Source: Spinacia oleracea (lineage: Eukaryota; Streptophyta; Magnoliopsida; Caryophyllales; Amaranthaceae). From it: a stretch of 64,000 nt of DNA. The stretch covers positions 85,945,810-86,009,809 of the forward strand of contig NC_079489.1 of NCBI RefSeq assembly GCF_020520425.1, written 5' to 3'. Positions 31,929-45,661 of the stretch are shown in pieces. A program made the position numbers and the translations under genes. Positions within the stretch are counted from its first letter, which is position 1, and each line of letters starts with the position of its first letter. Below the pieces are notes generated by a model. It worked only from the letters and a program-made list of their open reading frames with translations, was not told where the DNA came from and did not search any database.

Positions 31929-32529
31929 CACTACAAGAACTTGTACTCCCTCCGTATTTTTTTAAGAGATACACTTGGCCGGGCACGGGTATTAAGAAGA
32001 ATAATTGAATGAAATAAAATAATAAAGCAAGTGGGGTTGGATAGATATTTTAATAATTAAATATATGGGGATGTCATTTTGGTGGGTGGAGGGTTGGGTG
32101 AGTTTATGAAAATATTTGTTTAATAGGATGGTGGGTGATAGGGTATATTAGATGTATTATTTAATTAGATAGTGGGGTTGATAAGTTACTAAAAATGGCA
32201 AGTGTATCTCTTAAATAAATACGGCCGGAAAAGGCAAGTGTATCTCTTAAAAAAATACGGAGGGAGTATCTTTTATGACAACCTAATAACGACGGGTCAT
32301 AAATTCCGTCGCAAAAGCTAGCTTTTTGCTTTTGCGACGGGGCTAACAACCAAACAAAGACGGGAACAATCTTGGCAGATGTCTTTTAGTACGGGTTAAC
32401 GACAGGATTTTCAATTAACGACGGCCCCCTTTTATGACGGGTTCTGGACAGGAAATCCCATCGTTAGTCAACGATTATTGGCCTTAGCAACATGATTTTC
32501 CGTCGTTAATGATACAATTTCTTGTAGTG
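31929..32529 (-). mobile_element. CACTA-like non-autonomous element 3, interrupted by a Stowaway-like MITE
   Basis: Termini CACTACAAGAACTTGTA and ACAATTTCTTGTAGTG, with the same ACGACGGG arms as elements 1 and 2 but in the opposite orientation. A 321-bp MITE splits it near its left end. No matching 3-bp duplication is seen. Confidence 0.72.
31946..32266. mobile_element. Stowaway-like MITE nested in CACTA-like element 3
   Basis: CTCCCTCCGTATTTTTTTAA at the left and its complement at the right form inverted ends of about 35 bp, with TA on both sides (31,944-31,945 and 32,267-32,268). The right arm AAGTGTATCTCTTAAA...ACGG is present twice, showing a local duplication. TA duplication and CTCCCTCCG ends are typical of Stowaway/Tc1-mariner MITEs. 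Confidence 0.82.
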
Positions 32530-32575
32530 TTAGATATTAGATAGATTAAACAAAACAAGCTTCTTTTACTCCGTA

Positions 32576-34680
<2,105 letters not shown>

Positions 34681-35543
34681 GGAGAAAACTTTGTTGACCC
34701 GGTGGGTTAACTACCCACGTGATGTGGCAGCTCACGTGGCCAATGTAGCGTAGACGTGGCTCGACTTAGATGAGCACTTGGAAGTTGAAAGGAATGAAAT
34801 GCTTTGTTCCAAAGTCACTACTTTCAATTATAATTAATTTTAAGAATTAAATGGTGTGTTCCAAATTTCCAATTATATAAGTAATCAGTTTCACTCGTAA
34901 TCTCTCCCCTCCAACTGGTTTTCTATGGCCATTACTGCAATATAAAACCTCTGCATTTTTCTGTTTTTATATGCAACTTATTTTGGTATTTTAACACTTA
35001 TAATAATCAGATTTACGATGAATGTAAATATTTACAAAAATAAATAAATTGTCCACCTATATTTGAAATACAAAGATACTTTCGGGGAAAAACCAATACA
35101 AGTACATAATAATTAAAAAAATAAGGTATTGTTTCATTCTCTAACTCACTTTTCTATTGAATGTTTATTTGGTGGATATATATGAATTATTATCAAATAA
35201 AATTGTCATGATATTTTTCATTTCTGCAATTAAGAGCCTTCAACAATGGTGTACATTACATTATTTTTTTTATTTTTTTTAATCTTGTAATTCCTAATCA
35301 AATTAAACCTTGTAAGATCAACTTTAACAAATTAGCATAGTACGTACGTATATATATGAACAAAGGAATGTTTTATATTCTTAATTAAAAAATAAAGAAA
35401 TAATTATCTACTATAAGTAATTAATATTTTTGCAAAGTAACCTCCAAGAAATATTCAAATGAAGTGATATTGTTGCAGACCTTGCGAAAGAGAAAGGTAA
35501 GTAGTTGTGAGGGGTTTTGGTCAATTACTTCGTATAACTTATA

Positions 35544-35869
35544 AGAGCAAGATTAGCGCTAGTATAAGCTAAGACTTCCACATCATCTTTTTATTAATCA
35601 GATTCTTGTCGAGATCCTTTCAGATTTACTTAATTTTTCCACTTCACCCCTCGTACTCATTCAAGACTCCTAAAATAAAAAAATAAAAAATAAAAAATAA
35701 TAATAATAAGATTCAATTTACAATTTAAACGTCTTAAGTAGAGTCTTGGAATTCCAAGACTCTTGCTCAGACTTTTGTCATACTCTTCCACTTAAATGGG
35801 AGTTCTTAGGTTAATACTCAATAAGACTATTGTTCAGACTACTGCTCAAACCAACGCTAATCTTGCTCT
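35544..35869. mobile_element. MITE with AGAGCAAGATTAGCG inverted ends
   Basis: 326 bp. The left end AGAGCAAGATTAGCGCTAGT and the complement of the right end AGAGCAAGATTAGCGTTGGT match closely. A clear target duplication is not seen. Superfamily not assigned. Confidence 0.65.
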
Positions 35870-36816
35870 ATGTACAGATTAAAACTCTTAACCGGAGCTT
35901 GTGTCTACTAATGAATATGCTTTGAATTTTTATAATGATTTTTATTTTTACTTATTTTTTTTGTTTTTACGGGATTTTATTTTTTCTTCTACTAATATCA
36001 AAGTATGTTATTTAAGAAGTAGTACCTTTATTTTTGGAAAATTATTTAAGAAGTACCTTATACGTTAATTTAGATATACTAATATCAAAGTGTTTGGACT
36101 AATCAAATTAAGTTATGGGCCAATAATACGACGATGTTGGTACCTTTTAATTACAATCGTACGTAGTATTTCGTATATGATATAGCTAAATGCGTAATAA
36201 CCTATCTTATACGAAGTATTTTTTTTTTGGGAGAATCACATCTCCTATGTATCATTATTATCATTAGCAATTGATATTGGTTGGTCATTATTGACTCATA
36301 TTATCATGCGATCTACATCACGAGTTTAACAATTCAACTATTGAATTATTAAATTCAGCAAATGCCATCAAGTAAATTCGTTCAAGTGATTTCATTATAA
36401 ATTTTCATAATATTAAATTCTAAGATTTTTTTATAAAAAGATAATTAGAGATAATTACTTAATTAGGGTCAAAGTAGTATCTTGACAAGCGGGCTAACAC
36501 AATATGAGAATGAAAATACTAACTAACGCTAACACAATTCGTCGTAACCACGTATTGTAGTATTGTGTATGTATTCTTTGAAAATAAGGTGAACCGAACA
36601 TTAGCTCATTTCCAAAAAGTTAATTCCAGTTCAGTCTAATCCAGTTCCAAAGTACATGTTCTAGTTCAACCTTGTTTATGCTGTTAACATTTTCATTATT
36701 CTCATTCGTTATTTTTACACGTGTTTATTGAATTATTTAATTTTAAAATAAATTGGATATCTCATTTTTTATTTGTCGAAATAATACATTTATTTATGTG
36801 GCGCTCTAAAAATAGT

Positions 36817-37211
36817 AAAATTTAACATAATAATAATAATCAAAATAATAAAATACGATTATTAAAGATGAAGATGAATATAACGACGTTCTTTGGAACT
36901 GAACTAAATGGAACTAAATGTAGCTGAACTGAACGAAAAGAAGACAGGTCTAATTAAAATATTATCTTATTCTTAGTTAAACGAAAAATCAGTCATTTCT
37001 AAACACACAACTTAAAATTTAACATTATAATAATAATCAAAATAATAAAATACGATTATTAAAGACGAAGATGAATATAACGACGTTCTTTGGAACTGAA
37101 CGAAATGGAACTAAATGTAGCTGAACTGAACGAAAAGATGATAGGTCTAATTAAAATATTATCTTATTCTTAGTTAAACGAAAAATCAGTCATTTCTAAA
37201 CACACAACTTA
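36817..37211 (+). repeat. direct duplication of about 197 bp
   Basis: Two adjacent copies (36,817-37,013 and 37,014-37,211) differing at only a few bases, each including AACGACGTTCTTTGGAACTG and ATCAGTCATTTCTAAACACA. No coding content. Confidence 0.88.
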
Positions 37212-37318
37212 AAAGTTATAATTTTGGAATCAATTTTTCTATAAAATTAAGTCTTATTAAAGTTGTCCCACATTGATAGTTGGAGTGATAAGGGTTATAA
37301 ATGAGATGTATAAAAGTA

Positions 37319-37638
37319 CTTCCTCCGTTTCTATATATTTGCAACACTTTACTAAAATAAAATTGTTACATTAGTTGCAACTCATCTAAAATGGAAACTT
37401 TTTTTACCCGAAGATACAATTTTATACCTAAGATAAAGTAAATAATGTGACTAAAGTGATTGTGACCTCACTCTAATACCATTTTCTTAATAAAGAATCG
37501 TATGTCACATTAGTCTAACTTAGGACTAATGAGAAATAATATAATATTATTAGAATATTTTCCATTTTTAGAAGAAGGTCAAGTATTAAGGGACGACCCA
37601 ATAAGGAAAACAAGTCAAGTATTCCGGGACGGAGGGAG
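37319..37638. mobile_element. Stowaway-like MITE
   Basis: Left CTTCCTCCG and right CGGAGGGAG ends with TA duplications at 37,317-37,318 and 37,639-37,640. The right half (AGGTCAAGTATTAAGGGACG) matches the MITE at 43,502-43,828, while the left half differs. Confidence 0.72.
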
Positions 37639-38152
37639 TATGAGGCAAAATGTATACACCTCTAATTTAATTGTCAAGGTTAAACACCTCTAATAGAAGT
37701 GTCAGATTACGTTGTCATAGTTTTACTTTCATATTTCCCATTTAGATGTTCCTTGTCCTTCGGGAACGATAAGGGACAATAACCATATACTCCATTTTAT
37801 GTAAAGAGCTTTATAACTTGCCTTTTCCTTCTTCCCGTTATTGCGAACCAATATGGGACAACTATTCTAGTATTCAATAACTTAAGCATTTTTTGGTTTT
37901 GGATCCTTTAGAGTTATTATAGAGTTCTAAAATGACTCTATAAGGTAGAGTTGAGCAATATCGACCATTGGATGAAAAATCAATGGCTCATATATTATCT
38001 TTCCAAAATCCCCCTTATTTTTTCTCATTAATTTCTAACTAATATGAGCCATTGATTATAAAATGTATGGTTTAAATACAACTCTACCTTGTAGAGTATT
38101 ATTAGAACTCTAGAGAATCCGGACTCGCATCTTTTACATCGGTTTTGATTAG

Positions 38153-38226
38153 CTTAGGTTTTAGGGCTTAGGGTTTAAGGTTGGGGTTTAGGGGTTTAAG
38201 GTTAGGGTTCAGGGTAAGGGTTTAGT
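38153..38226 (+). repeat. degenerate telomere-like repeats
   Basis: About ten imperfect units of the plant telomere motif TTTAGGG (variants TTAGGG, TTTAAGG, TTTAGGGG) in direct orientation inside the 5.1-kb element. Confidence 0.6.
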
Positions 38227-38546
38227 GTTTATATGTATAGTTTTTACCTTATGATCATTCTAGGTTAGGGTTTAAATTAGTAAAAGAAAATTTGACAACT
38301 TTGTATATGATCATAAACCTTATGATCATTAAAAAAATGATATTTCTGTAATTCTATATTTAGAAACGGAGGTAGTAGTACTTTAGCTTCAAACATGATT
38401 TATTATAATTATATACATTTTAAAATGGTATTTCTAGATTTGTAGTAAGTTTATACATAGAACCTCACGTCTCTACCCTCTGATTTTAGACCGCCCTATC
38501 GGTTTAAAGTAGAATAGAAGTTATGACAACTTGCATATAAATTAGA

Positions 38547-38790
38547 CCTGTCAGCCGGTTAGATGGGCTAGGTTCGAGTCGGGTAAATACAAGTTCCACT
38601 TAAAAAATAGGTCAGGCGTATATCTAGTTGGGTAAATACGAGTTGAACGTATAAGTATTCATGTCGAGTTTTTTTTTTTGAGGGAATTTCATGCCGAGTT
38701 AGGGTTCAAATACGGTGCGGTGACGCCTTTTGTTCCTTAACCCATCGAGCGACCCTAACCCGACCCATATGGATTAGGTCTACATATACC
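38547..38790. repeat. hAT-like MITE remnant
   Basis: TAGACCTGTCAGCCGG at the left, and CGACCCATATGGATTAGGTCTA at the right, with GGGT/ACCC-rich flanking stretches, resemble the ends of plant hAT-type MITEs. The ends are too diverged for exact borders. Confidence 0.35.
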
Positions 38791-39124
38791 CGTATGATCT
38801 CGATCACAATGTTAATAATGCAACCAAGCACTTTTTTTTGACTAATTTTAAAATTATTATAATGGCCTAAAATTTTTTATTATAATTCCCTCAAAAATTA
38901 TTATTATAATTATGATTTGTGATGTACACATAATATTTAAAAGTAAGTTTTTCCTCAAAACTATATTGATAATAATTAATAATAACATATTAATTAATAC
39001 ATACAAATAATTGATCATTATTAATTTCAAATAGTGATCACAAAGAATTTCAATATAATAACATAAATATGATGTATTTAATATAACAACGCAAATAATC
39101 ATAATATTACATTTTTTATTTAAG

Positions 39125-39250
39125 AACTTATAGAAACTTATACGACTTTATTGGAACTTATACGACTTTATTGAAACTTAATTATAAGACCTTATTGGAA
39201 CTTATCTGAACTTATATGAGCTTAACCGAACTTATGTGAACTTATTTTGT
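39125..39250 (+). repeat. short tandem repeats of GAACTTATACGACTTTATTG type
   Basis: About seven degenerate 15-25 bp units sharing GAACTTAT. Non-coding. Confidence 0.6.
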
Positions 39251-39784
39251 TTGAAGTAAATCAAAATAGATCGAACAAAACAGAGCCTAATAATATATTA
39301 TTATGTGATTTAAAATAAAAATAATTACGGCACAATTAATTTTCGTAAGTTACGACTTACAACGTTAAGTTTATCACTTTACCACGAATTGGGTATACTA
39401 AAATAAACTCTAATTCGTACTCTAATTGATCAAAATCTATTAAGAAAGCTTAAATAAACTAAATATCAATTATCACTGATGAAAATCTACTACTCCGTAA
39501 GAAGCTAAAATAATCGAATTAGAAATTAATCCGTATGGGCTAAACCAAATTTATGAATATGAGATGCAAAGTAAACCGTAATTTGCTTAGTAATTTGTAG
39601 CAAAGGAGCTAATTAATATTTTATCTAGTATAATTCAGTATTAATTGCAATTCTTGGCAACTTGGCATCCTAGGCACAAATGGTGGTATAATTAATACGT
39701 ATTTGCTCTATGTTGATGATTTAGCAATCCACATCAGCTGGGTGGACGACCCAGTGGGTCGTTGTAGTCTTCTCCATATATATA

Positions 39785-40376
39785 CTAGATTTTAGCCCGT
39801 GCGATGCACGGATTTTATTAAATTGTTAAGTTAAAATAAAACTCCTATTACAACTACTATATTTTATATATTAGATAAAATTAGTGTTTGATTTTAAATT
39901 TAATTTAATTTTTTATTTATTTTTTAATTATTGGATTAGTAATTAGTTAATTAAAATATCTATGGGGCACCTAGTTATTTATTTATGTGGCACGCGACTT
40001 TTTTTAATTCAAACATAATTTAGAAATCTTATTTTTCATTGGCCGAATCCATTAGATTTCCTACGCGGCACTCTATTATTGGATTAGTGTTTGACTTTGG
40101 CCAGAATTTTATTTAAGATTAGTGTTTGATTTTGGATTAAATTTTATTTTAGATTTATTTTTAATTATTAGAGTATTTGAATTTGGATGGAGTTGTACAT
40201 ATTAGTAATTAATTAATTAAAATATCTACGTGGCACTTAAATATTTATCTACATGACACTCGAATTTTTTAATTCAAAAAAAATTAGAAATCTTATTTTT
40301 CATTGGCCGAAATAATTAAATTTCCTACGCTCTAATATTTCAGCAAATAAACCTCTTTTATATATGTAATATTAGA
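39785..40376 (-). mobile_element. Helitron-like unit 4, both canonical ends visible
   Basis: On the minus strand it begins A|TCTAATATTACATATA (40,377/40,376) and ends with hairpin CCGTGCATCGCACGG, GCTAAAAT, CTAG|T (39,785/39,784). This is the 5'-TC...CTRR-3' pattern between A and T that defines Helitrons. 592 bp, no coding capacity. Confidence 0.65.
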
Positions 40377-41377
40377 TTTAAGAAGTTTATTTTAAAATCA
40401 TAAAGTAAATATGACCGAGAACTTGAAAGGTCATCCTAGGGGCTAGCTAGCGATAAACTGCGTGCTTTCCCTGAACTTGGTCTTAATTGTGACCTGTTGT
40501 ATCTTATATGCCTCTCCTTGTTTCCTTCATAGAAAAAAAAAGGAGACATATATATTGAGGCTTCCACTTCGAACAGTTCTTCACCAAATTGGAACATTGT
40601 CACAATTGTTATGCACATGTTCTGCCTGAGACACGAATCCATCTTGCGTGCAGGTTTTTGGTATAACCATGGTGTAATGAAAGTGTATGCTTGATAGCAA
40701 GTTCCATATACTGTCACTATTATGGGCTAAATAAACAACAAATCGATGAAGACCATGTCCAAACTAATTAAACTATTTTGTTTGTGGAATTTCTTCACAT
40801 CAATCAAGCGCGAAACACGAACTTTTATTTTCCAGTCGTTTCTACTGGAATAATTTAAATCATGGATCAAAAAAGTAGCCATTGATAACCAAACTTAAAA
40901 GTAAAAGATGTGATTGTGTATGAGTTATGAATTGAACAATACGACCAATATATAGGATTTAATCAATTCTAAATTTGAATATGATTAGAACTTCCAATGC
41001 ATATCTTGAAGAGTTGTAGTGCATTAGTATTAGTATTTAACTTGGAATAATTATTTGATTAGAATTTTCAATTTATCTAATTTATCTAGTAGTAGTTTTC
41101 AATGTATCCATCTAATAGGATTTGTCTTTATCTAACTCAAGCTTACACGTAGCTCATGTGCATGTATCTAATTAGGAGTATACATAGGAAAGCAACAATA
41201 ATTAATTTGTTAATGGTAAAATTCATTATATGATAAACTACACGTAGCTCATGCCAATAGTAATTAATTTGTTAATGATAAAATTCATTATATGATAAAC
41301 TACACGTAGCTCATGTGCATTTATCAATGATAAACTTTAGATTAGATCTAAGTTTTTTTTGTTTGTATTTAAATATA
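40377..41377. other. intergenic kilobase with one unrecognised minus-strand frame and a short duplication
   Basis: A minus-strand frame (40,436-40,717, 93 codons, containing TCYQAYTFITPWLY) has a less repetitive composition than its surroundings and could be a gene fragment, but I do not recognise it. A direct duplication of about 55 bp lies at 41,199-41,253 and 41,261-41,315 (TTCATTATATGATAAACTAC in both). Confidence 0.45.
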
Positions 41378-41764
41378 GGTAAATTTGTCAAAAACTACCT
41401 TATAAAATATGATTTTTGCGAAAAACTACCTTATAAAAAAAATGTTGTAATAAACTACCTTATAAAAATTTTATGTTGTAAGATACTACCTTTGGCCATA
41501 TTATGAGCATTAATTCAAAATTACGACGTTGACTTTACTAGGTGCATATTACGCGACATCTAACGGGAAAGACGTAATTAAATGGCACGTGACATATATA
41601 TGGTAAAGTCAATCCCGAAATTTCAATCAAACGTTCGTAATTTGGGAAAAGGTAGTATCTTACAACATAAATTTTTTTATAAGGTAGTTTATTACAACAT
41701 TTTTTTTATAAGGTAGTTTTTCGCAAAAATCATATTTTATAAGGTAGTTTTTGACAAATTTGCC
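41378..41764. mobile_element. foldback Mutator-type MITE with perfect 9-bp duplication
   Basis: 387 bp whose arms of about 125 bp are nearly perfect complements (GGTAAATTTGTCAAAAACTA left, complement GGCAAATTTGTCAAAAACTA right), with an internal CTACCTTATAAAA repeat. TTAAATATA occurs immediately on both sides (41,369-41,377 and 41,765-41,773). Inverted arms plus a 9-bp duplication indicate a MULE-derived MITE. Confidence 0.88.
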
Positions 41765-41971
41765 TTAAATATATCCATATGTCATTTAATTATCTAATTA
41801 TCTACGTGTCATCTAATTAAATATATTCACGTGTCATTTAATTATCCACAAGGCACTTGAATTTTTTTAATTCTAAAATAAATTAGAAATCTTATTTTTT
41901 ATTGGCCGAAAACATTACTAATCCTACGTGGCGCTCTAATATTTCAGCAAATATGCCTCCTTTATATATAT
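41765..41971 (-). repeat. Helitron 5'-end fragment
   Basis: Carries ATTGGCCGAAA, CTACGTGGCGCTCTAATATT and TCAGCAAATATGCC before a TATA run, the same wording as the 5' ends of units 2 and 4. Confidence 0.45.
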
Positions 41972-41972
41972 A

Positions 41973-43470
41973 CTAGTATGAATCCCGTGCGATGCACGGG
42001 TTTCAATACGGAGCACTTTTTTATTTTTTAGAATAAAAACTTTAAGATAACTTCCTATTGTATTTATTTTGCATTTGAGATAACTCCCTATTTGTAATTC
42101 TATCTTATATTTTATAGTGATTTTTTTTTTTTTGAGGGGTTTTTTAAAGGAGATAATTGTATCTTTTTCTCTTATTATCTTTTACCATCAAAGGTTTAAT
42201 GTAAATAAAACTCTATTACATACTTGATAATTATCTAAAAATATAAACTAATTGTATATTAAATAGTTTCGTTTTCCCGTAACCATCTCTTAGACTGTAA
42301 ACATAAACTTTGTATGGAACCCAATCATTCATCGAAATTACTTTGTACTCGTCGTTTAGATGATCATATCCAATACCGAAGGTGCTAATGTGCTATACCA
42401 TTTGATACCAATAGAAGATTCTAGATTTATCTGATGATAAACTTTCGTCAACGGATTGAGGAAAACCAAGGCCGAGGGATATTGATTATTCACTCCACAC
42501 GTACAAAAGTAAGAAGTCATTGCAAGAAGCTATGTACAATCCTTAATGTATACTTTGACGTAAAGTTATCCGAAAACATGTATTATTTGGAATTTAATTT
42601 AACCGAAAACATGTATTATTTGTTAGTTTAAGTATGACTTTAAAGAAAGCCACGAAGGCAAAGCTTATAGTTAATTAATGAACGTCACTTATTCGGGCTA
42701 AGAGATAGGAATAAAAAGTGAATGGGATCCTTACTATTAAGGTAATTGAAATTACAATTATAGTTTATTAATTATCAATAACTACAATCGGCGTGCTTAA
42801 AAAAAAAACTATCCAAGTAAAATCCATTTTTAAATATTCCTCAATTGCACAGTAGCAGTCTACTATAATTTGTTGCAGCAATCGCCCTCCTTAAATTAAA
42901 TATATACTCCACCATCGACTTTAAAGAATACTACGGTATGAATAAACTTTGTAAGCATGTTCAGCTGAATTGCTTGACCGTGTTAAGCTCGGACTAAGAT
43001 TATTATCCAAGCTTTTAACAAACTTAGTGCCATAATATCTGCTAAATTTCTAATGATTTTACCAAAAAAGTTTGACATCATTAGTTTATCACTAAATCTT
43101 GAGCGAGCAATATTTCATCCGTGTGAAGGTATCTTCGTATCCAACATGTAGTTTTTGGTGGTTGTAAAATGGGCGATTAGGATGAGGGGATGACTAATTT
43201 TTAGTAATATTCTACCTTGTTCTATATGTGCTTGGTGAGCGGCTCAATTGAAAAAGGAATATAGATACATATACAAAAAGTTAGAAGAGAAGTAGGATAA
43301 TTTTTTGTTGAAATCTATCTTTATCATATTATCTACAATTTAAATCATGCAAGACTCTAATATTATTTATTTATTTTTAATATTAGTTAATTCCATGTGA
43401 TGACGTGGAAATCCTATGTGGACGCTCTAAATGTTCTCCAAAAAACTCCCCTTTATATATATATTATATT
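41973..43470 (-). mobile_element. Helitron-like unit 5
   Basis: Minus-strand 3' end is hairpin CCCGTGCATCGCACGGG, ATTCATA, CTAG. The other side ends ...GGACGCTCTAAATGTTCTCC and a TA-rich run near 43,470. The exact 5' end is not fixed. The interior shows no gene. Confidence 0.48.
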
Positions 43471-43501
43471 ATATTATATTATATTACTCGTGTAAAACAT
43501 A

Positions 43502-43828
43502 CTCCCTCCGTCCCGGAATACTCGACCCGGTTTGACCGGCACAGAGTTTAAGGGAGTTGAATTGACTTATTTAATTTAATAGGTAGTAGTTGATAGTGGG
43601 GTATTATTTTAATGTAGTTAGTGGGAAATGTGTAAAGGGGTGGGGTTGGGGAGAGTAGGGGTTGAATTTTTAATTATTTTTTTGTATGGAGTAGGGGTAG
43701 GTGGGTTAATAGGGGTGGAGTGAGAAATAATATAATATTGTTAGAATATTTCCATTTTTAGAAACAGGTCAAGTATTAAGGGACGGCCCGATAAGATAAA
43801 CAGGTCAAGTATTCCGGGACGGAGGGAG
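43502..43828. mobile_element. Stowaway-like MITE
   Basis: 327 bp, CTCCCTCCGTCCCGGAATAC left, complement right, with TA duplications at 43,500-43,501 and 43,829-43,830. Confidence 0.85.
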
Positions 43829-43998
43829 TAATGTGTAATGCATCTAGGGTTCATAGCCTACATCCAAATGTAAAATTACAATCTCGAAAATAATAAAGGT
43901 TGCGTGGATTATGTGTAGTATAAGCAACTACTTCAGCCTAATGGTCCAACATATACTTCGTTCAAGGTTTGAAGGAGGCAACCGATGTAGGTGGGTTG

Positions 43999-44594
43999 AG
44001 AGCATCAATATTCATGGGATTTCACCTTTTCCATTTGAGAAAAAATGGAAAAGGGAGGGTTCCCATGAATGTGAGATGTATCTCATAATCAGAAAAGAAA
44101 TGGGGAGGCAAATAATATGGGAAGCATCCAATAAGCTAGTGGTCCCCAAGCATGACCCACTGCCACAATCAGCCAAATTACAAATCTTATTATTTAAGTA
44201 TTTATTTGTTCCAATGATAAAAATTATCAACAACATCAGCGCGATTAATTATTAAATTAACGATCAAATGGAAATTAACGATTAAATTAGTGTAATTAAA
44301 AATTCTGCTTTTTTTAACGTCCTAGCTACAATTAATTATTTAATCCGATTAATTAAATTGTAATTATTTAATTATAATTAACAAATTTTGATTTAATTAA
44401 TAATAAATCTTATTTATTAGAAAAGGTAGTGGGGTATGGAAAAGTAGGAGAGAGAAGGTAAATGGGGAGGTTAATGAATGTAGGTATAAAATTGTGAAAT
44501 GAGAAGGTTATGTGATAAAGTTAGTGGAAAATGATGTGGACCAATGAGATGAGGGGAGAGAAAGTTATGGGTTCCCCATGAGTGTTGATGCTCT
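43999..44594. mobile_element. MITE with AGAGCATCAA inverted ends
   Basis: 596 bp, left AGAGCATCAATATTCATGGG, complement of right AGAGCATCAACACTCATGGG. A second internal inverted copy of the CCCATGAATG arm is present near 44,060. The target duplication is not clear. A 114-codon frame across it is a by-product. Confidence 0.68.
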
Positions 44595-44683
44595 GAGTTC
44601 TAACTTGTATGAGTATATTATGAGGTAGGTGGTCCAGCCTAAGAGTCCAATATATAACAGCCTAACATGGACAGTAATATATA

Positions 44684-44911
44684 CTTTCTCCGATTTTTAA
44701 TACTAGTAATGTTTGTGTATTTACACTATTCACATATTCTATTTTGACTATTGTTGGTGATTTATATGTAAGATAAAACGTAAGATAAAATATAATCACT
44801 TAGGATCTTATTAGAATCATCTCAAATTGTATTTACAAAATATTAACTTTTTATAATTTTTGTTTAAAAAGAATTAAAGATATTAATAATCAAATTAAAA
44901 ATCAGAGGAAG
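44684..44911. mobile_element. Stowaway-like MITE
   Basis: 228 bp, CTTTCTCCGATTTTTAATAC left and the complement of a similar end right, flanked by TA. It is the inverted relative of the repeats at 60,703-60,959. Confidence 0.7.
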
Positions 44912-45661
44912 TATTACATTCAACCTTTGAAGGCCGCAAGTAGAACCCTGTAATCATGTCCGTAGAGATGAATGATTGCTTGAATGGAGATCAAACATAT
45001 ATCATAAAAGACACCTGCATGATTGTGAAAGAAATATCCAGAAGATTTTGAAATCATATATCATGTAATGAGAATAGGTGATTGGAGATCAACATATCTG
45101 AGGGACATTTCGATAACCTCACTTTTGGTATCCCCATGTAAAAGACTAAACTACCCCATTCTATTTTTCAATTTAATTGTATTCCAAACCTAATTATTTT
45201 ACTGCCTTTCTCCAAGACTGGGATCTTTCTCTCGCCACAATCTTCCTCCCTCTGTAAAACCCTAAAACCCGAAGAAAACTTCAATATATACTCTCAGCAC
45301 GCATCGCGTGCATATAAGACTAGTATCATATAATTTGACCACCACATGACACGAGGAAGGCAACCGGAAAACGATAATACAGGCTAAAACCTTGGTGAAT
45401 CTGTCTATACAATAAAGTAAGCACTATGATCAAATTCAAGGTGATCAAGCATCTTTCAAGGCGATCAGTTTTACATGTTGTCCTGATTGTGTGATAAAGT
45501 TGAGCACAACAGCTTGATTACTGAGTTATCTTTTCTGATCAGAGTAGGAAAGACGGCCTCCCTTGGTGCGAAAATATATATCTCCTCTTTACTTAGAACC
45601 TGTACGAGATAAAATAATAAATGGCTTCGCATTGTATGCCAACTTTAATATACCCAACACT
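44912..45661. other. 3' flank of the ABC transporter gene
   Basis: 750 bp with no credible gene. The 3' untranslated region of the minus-strand transporter must lie at its right side, but no clear AATAAA signal is seen. Confidence 0.5.

Larger units (their letters stand above)
34681..39775. mobile_element. 5.1-kb TIR element with 9-bp duplication (Mutator-like, non-autonomous)
   Basis: The left end GGAGAAAACTTTGTTGACCC and the complement of the right end GGAGAAGACTACAACGACCC align for about 45-50 bp at roughly three quarters identity, including the CACGTGATGTGG / CAGCTGATGTGG motif. Flanks ATACATATA (34,672-34,680) and ATATATATA (39,776-39,784) agree at 8 of 9. I see no transposase or credible host exon inside. 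It holds MITEs (35,544-35,869, 37,319-37,638), a direct duplication, telomere-like repeats and a hAT-like remnant. Superfamily is inferred from the 9-bp duplication and the long inverted ends. Confidence 0.62.

Noticed and set aside
43911..44255. 114-codon plus-strand frame
   Set aside because: It lies mostly over the AGAGCATCAA MITE and its internal inverted arms and has no protein-like features.
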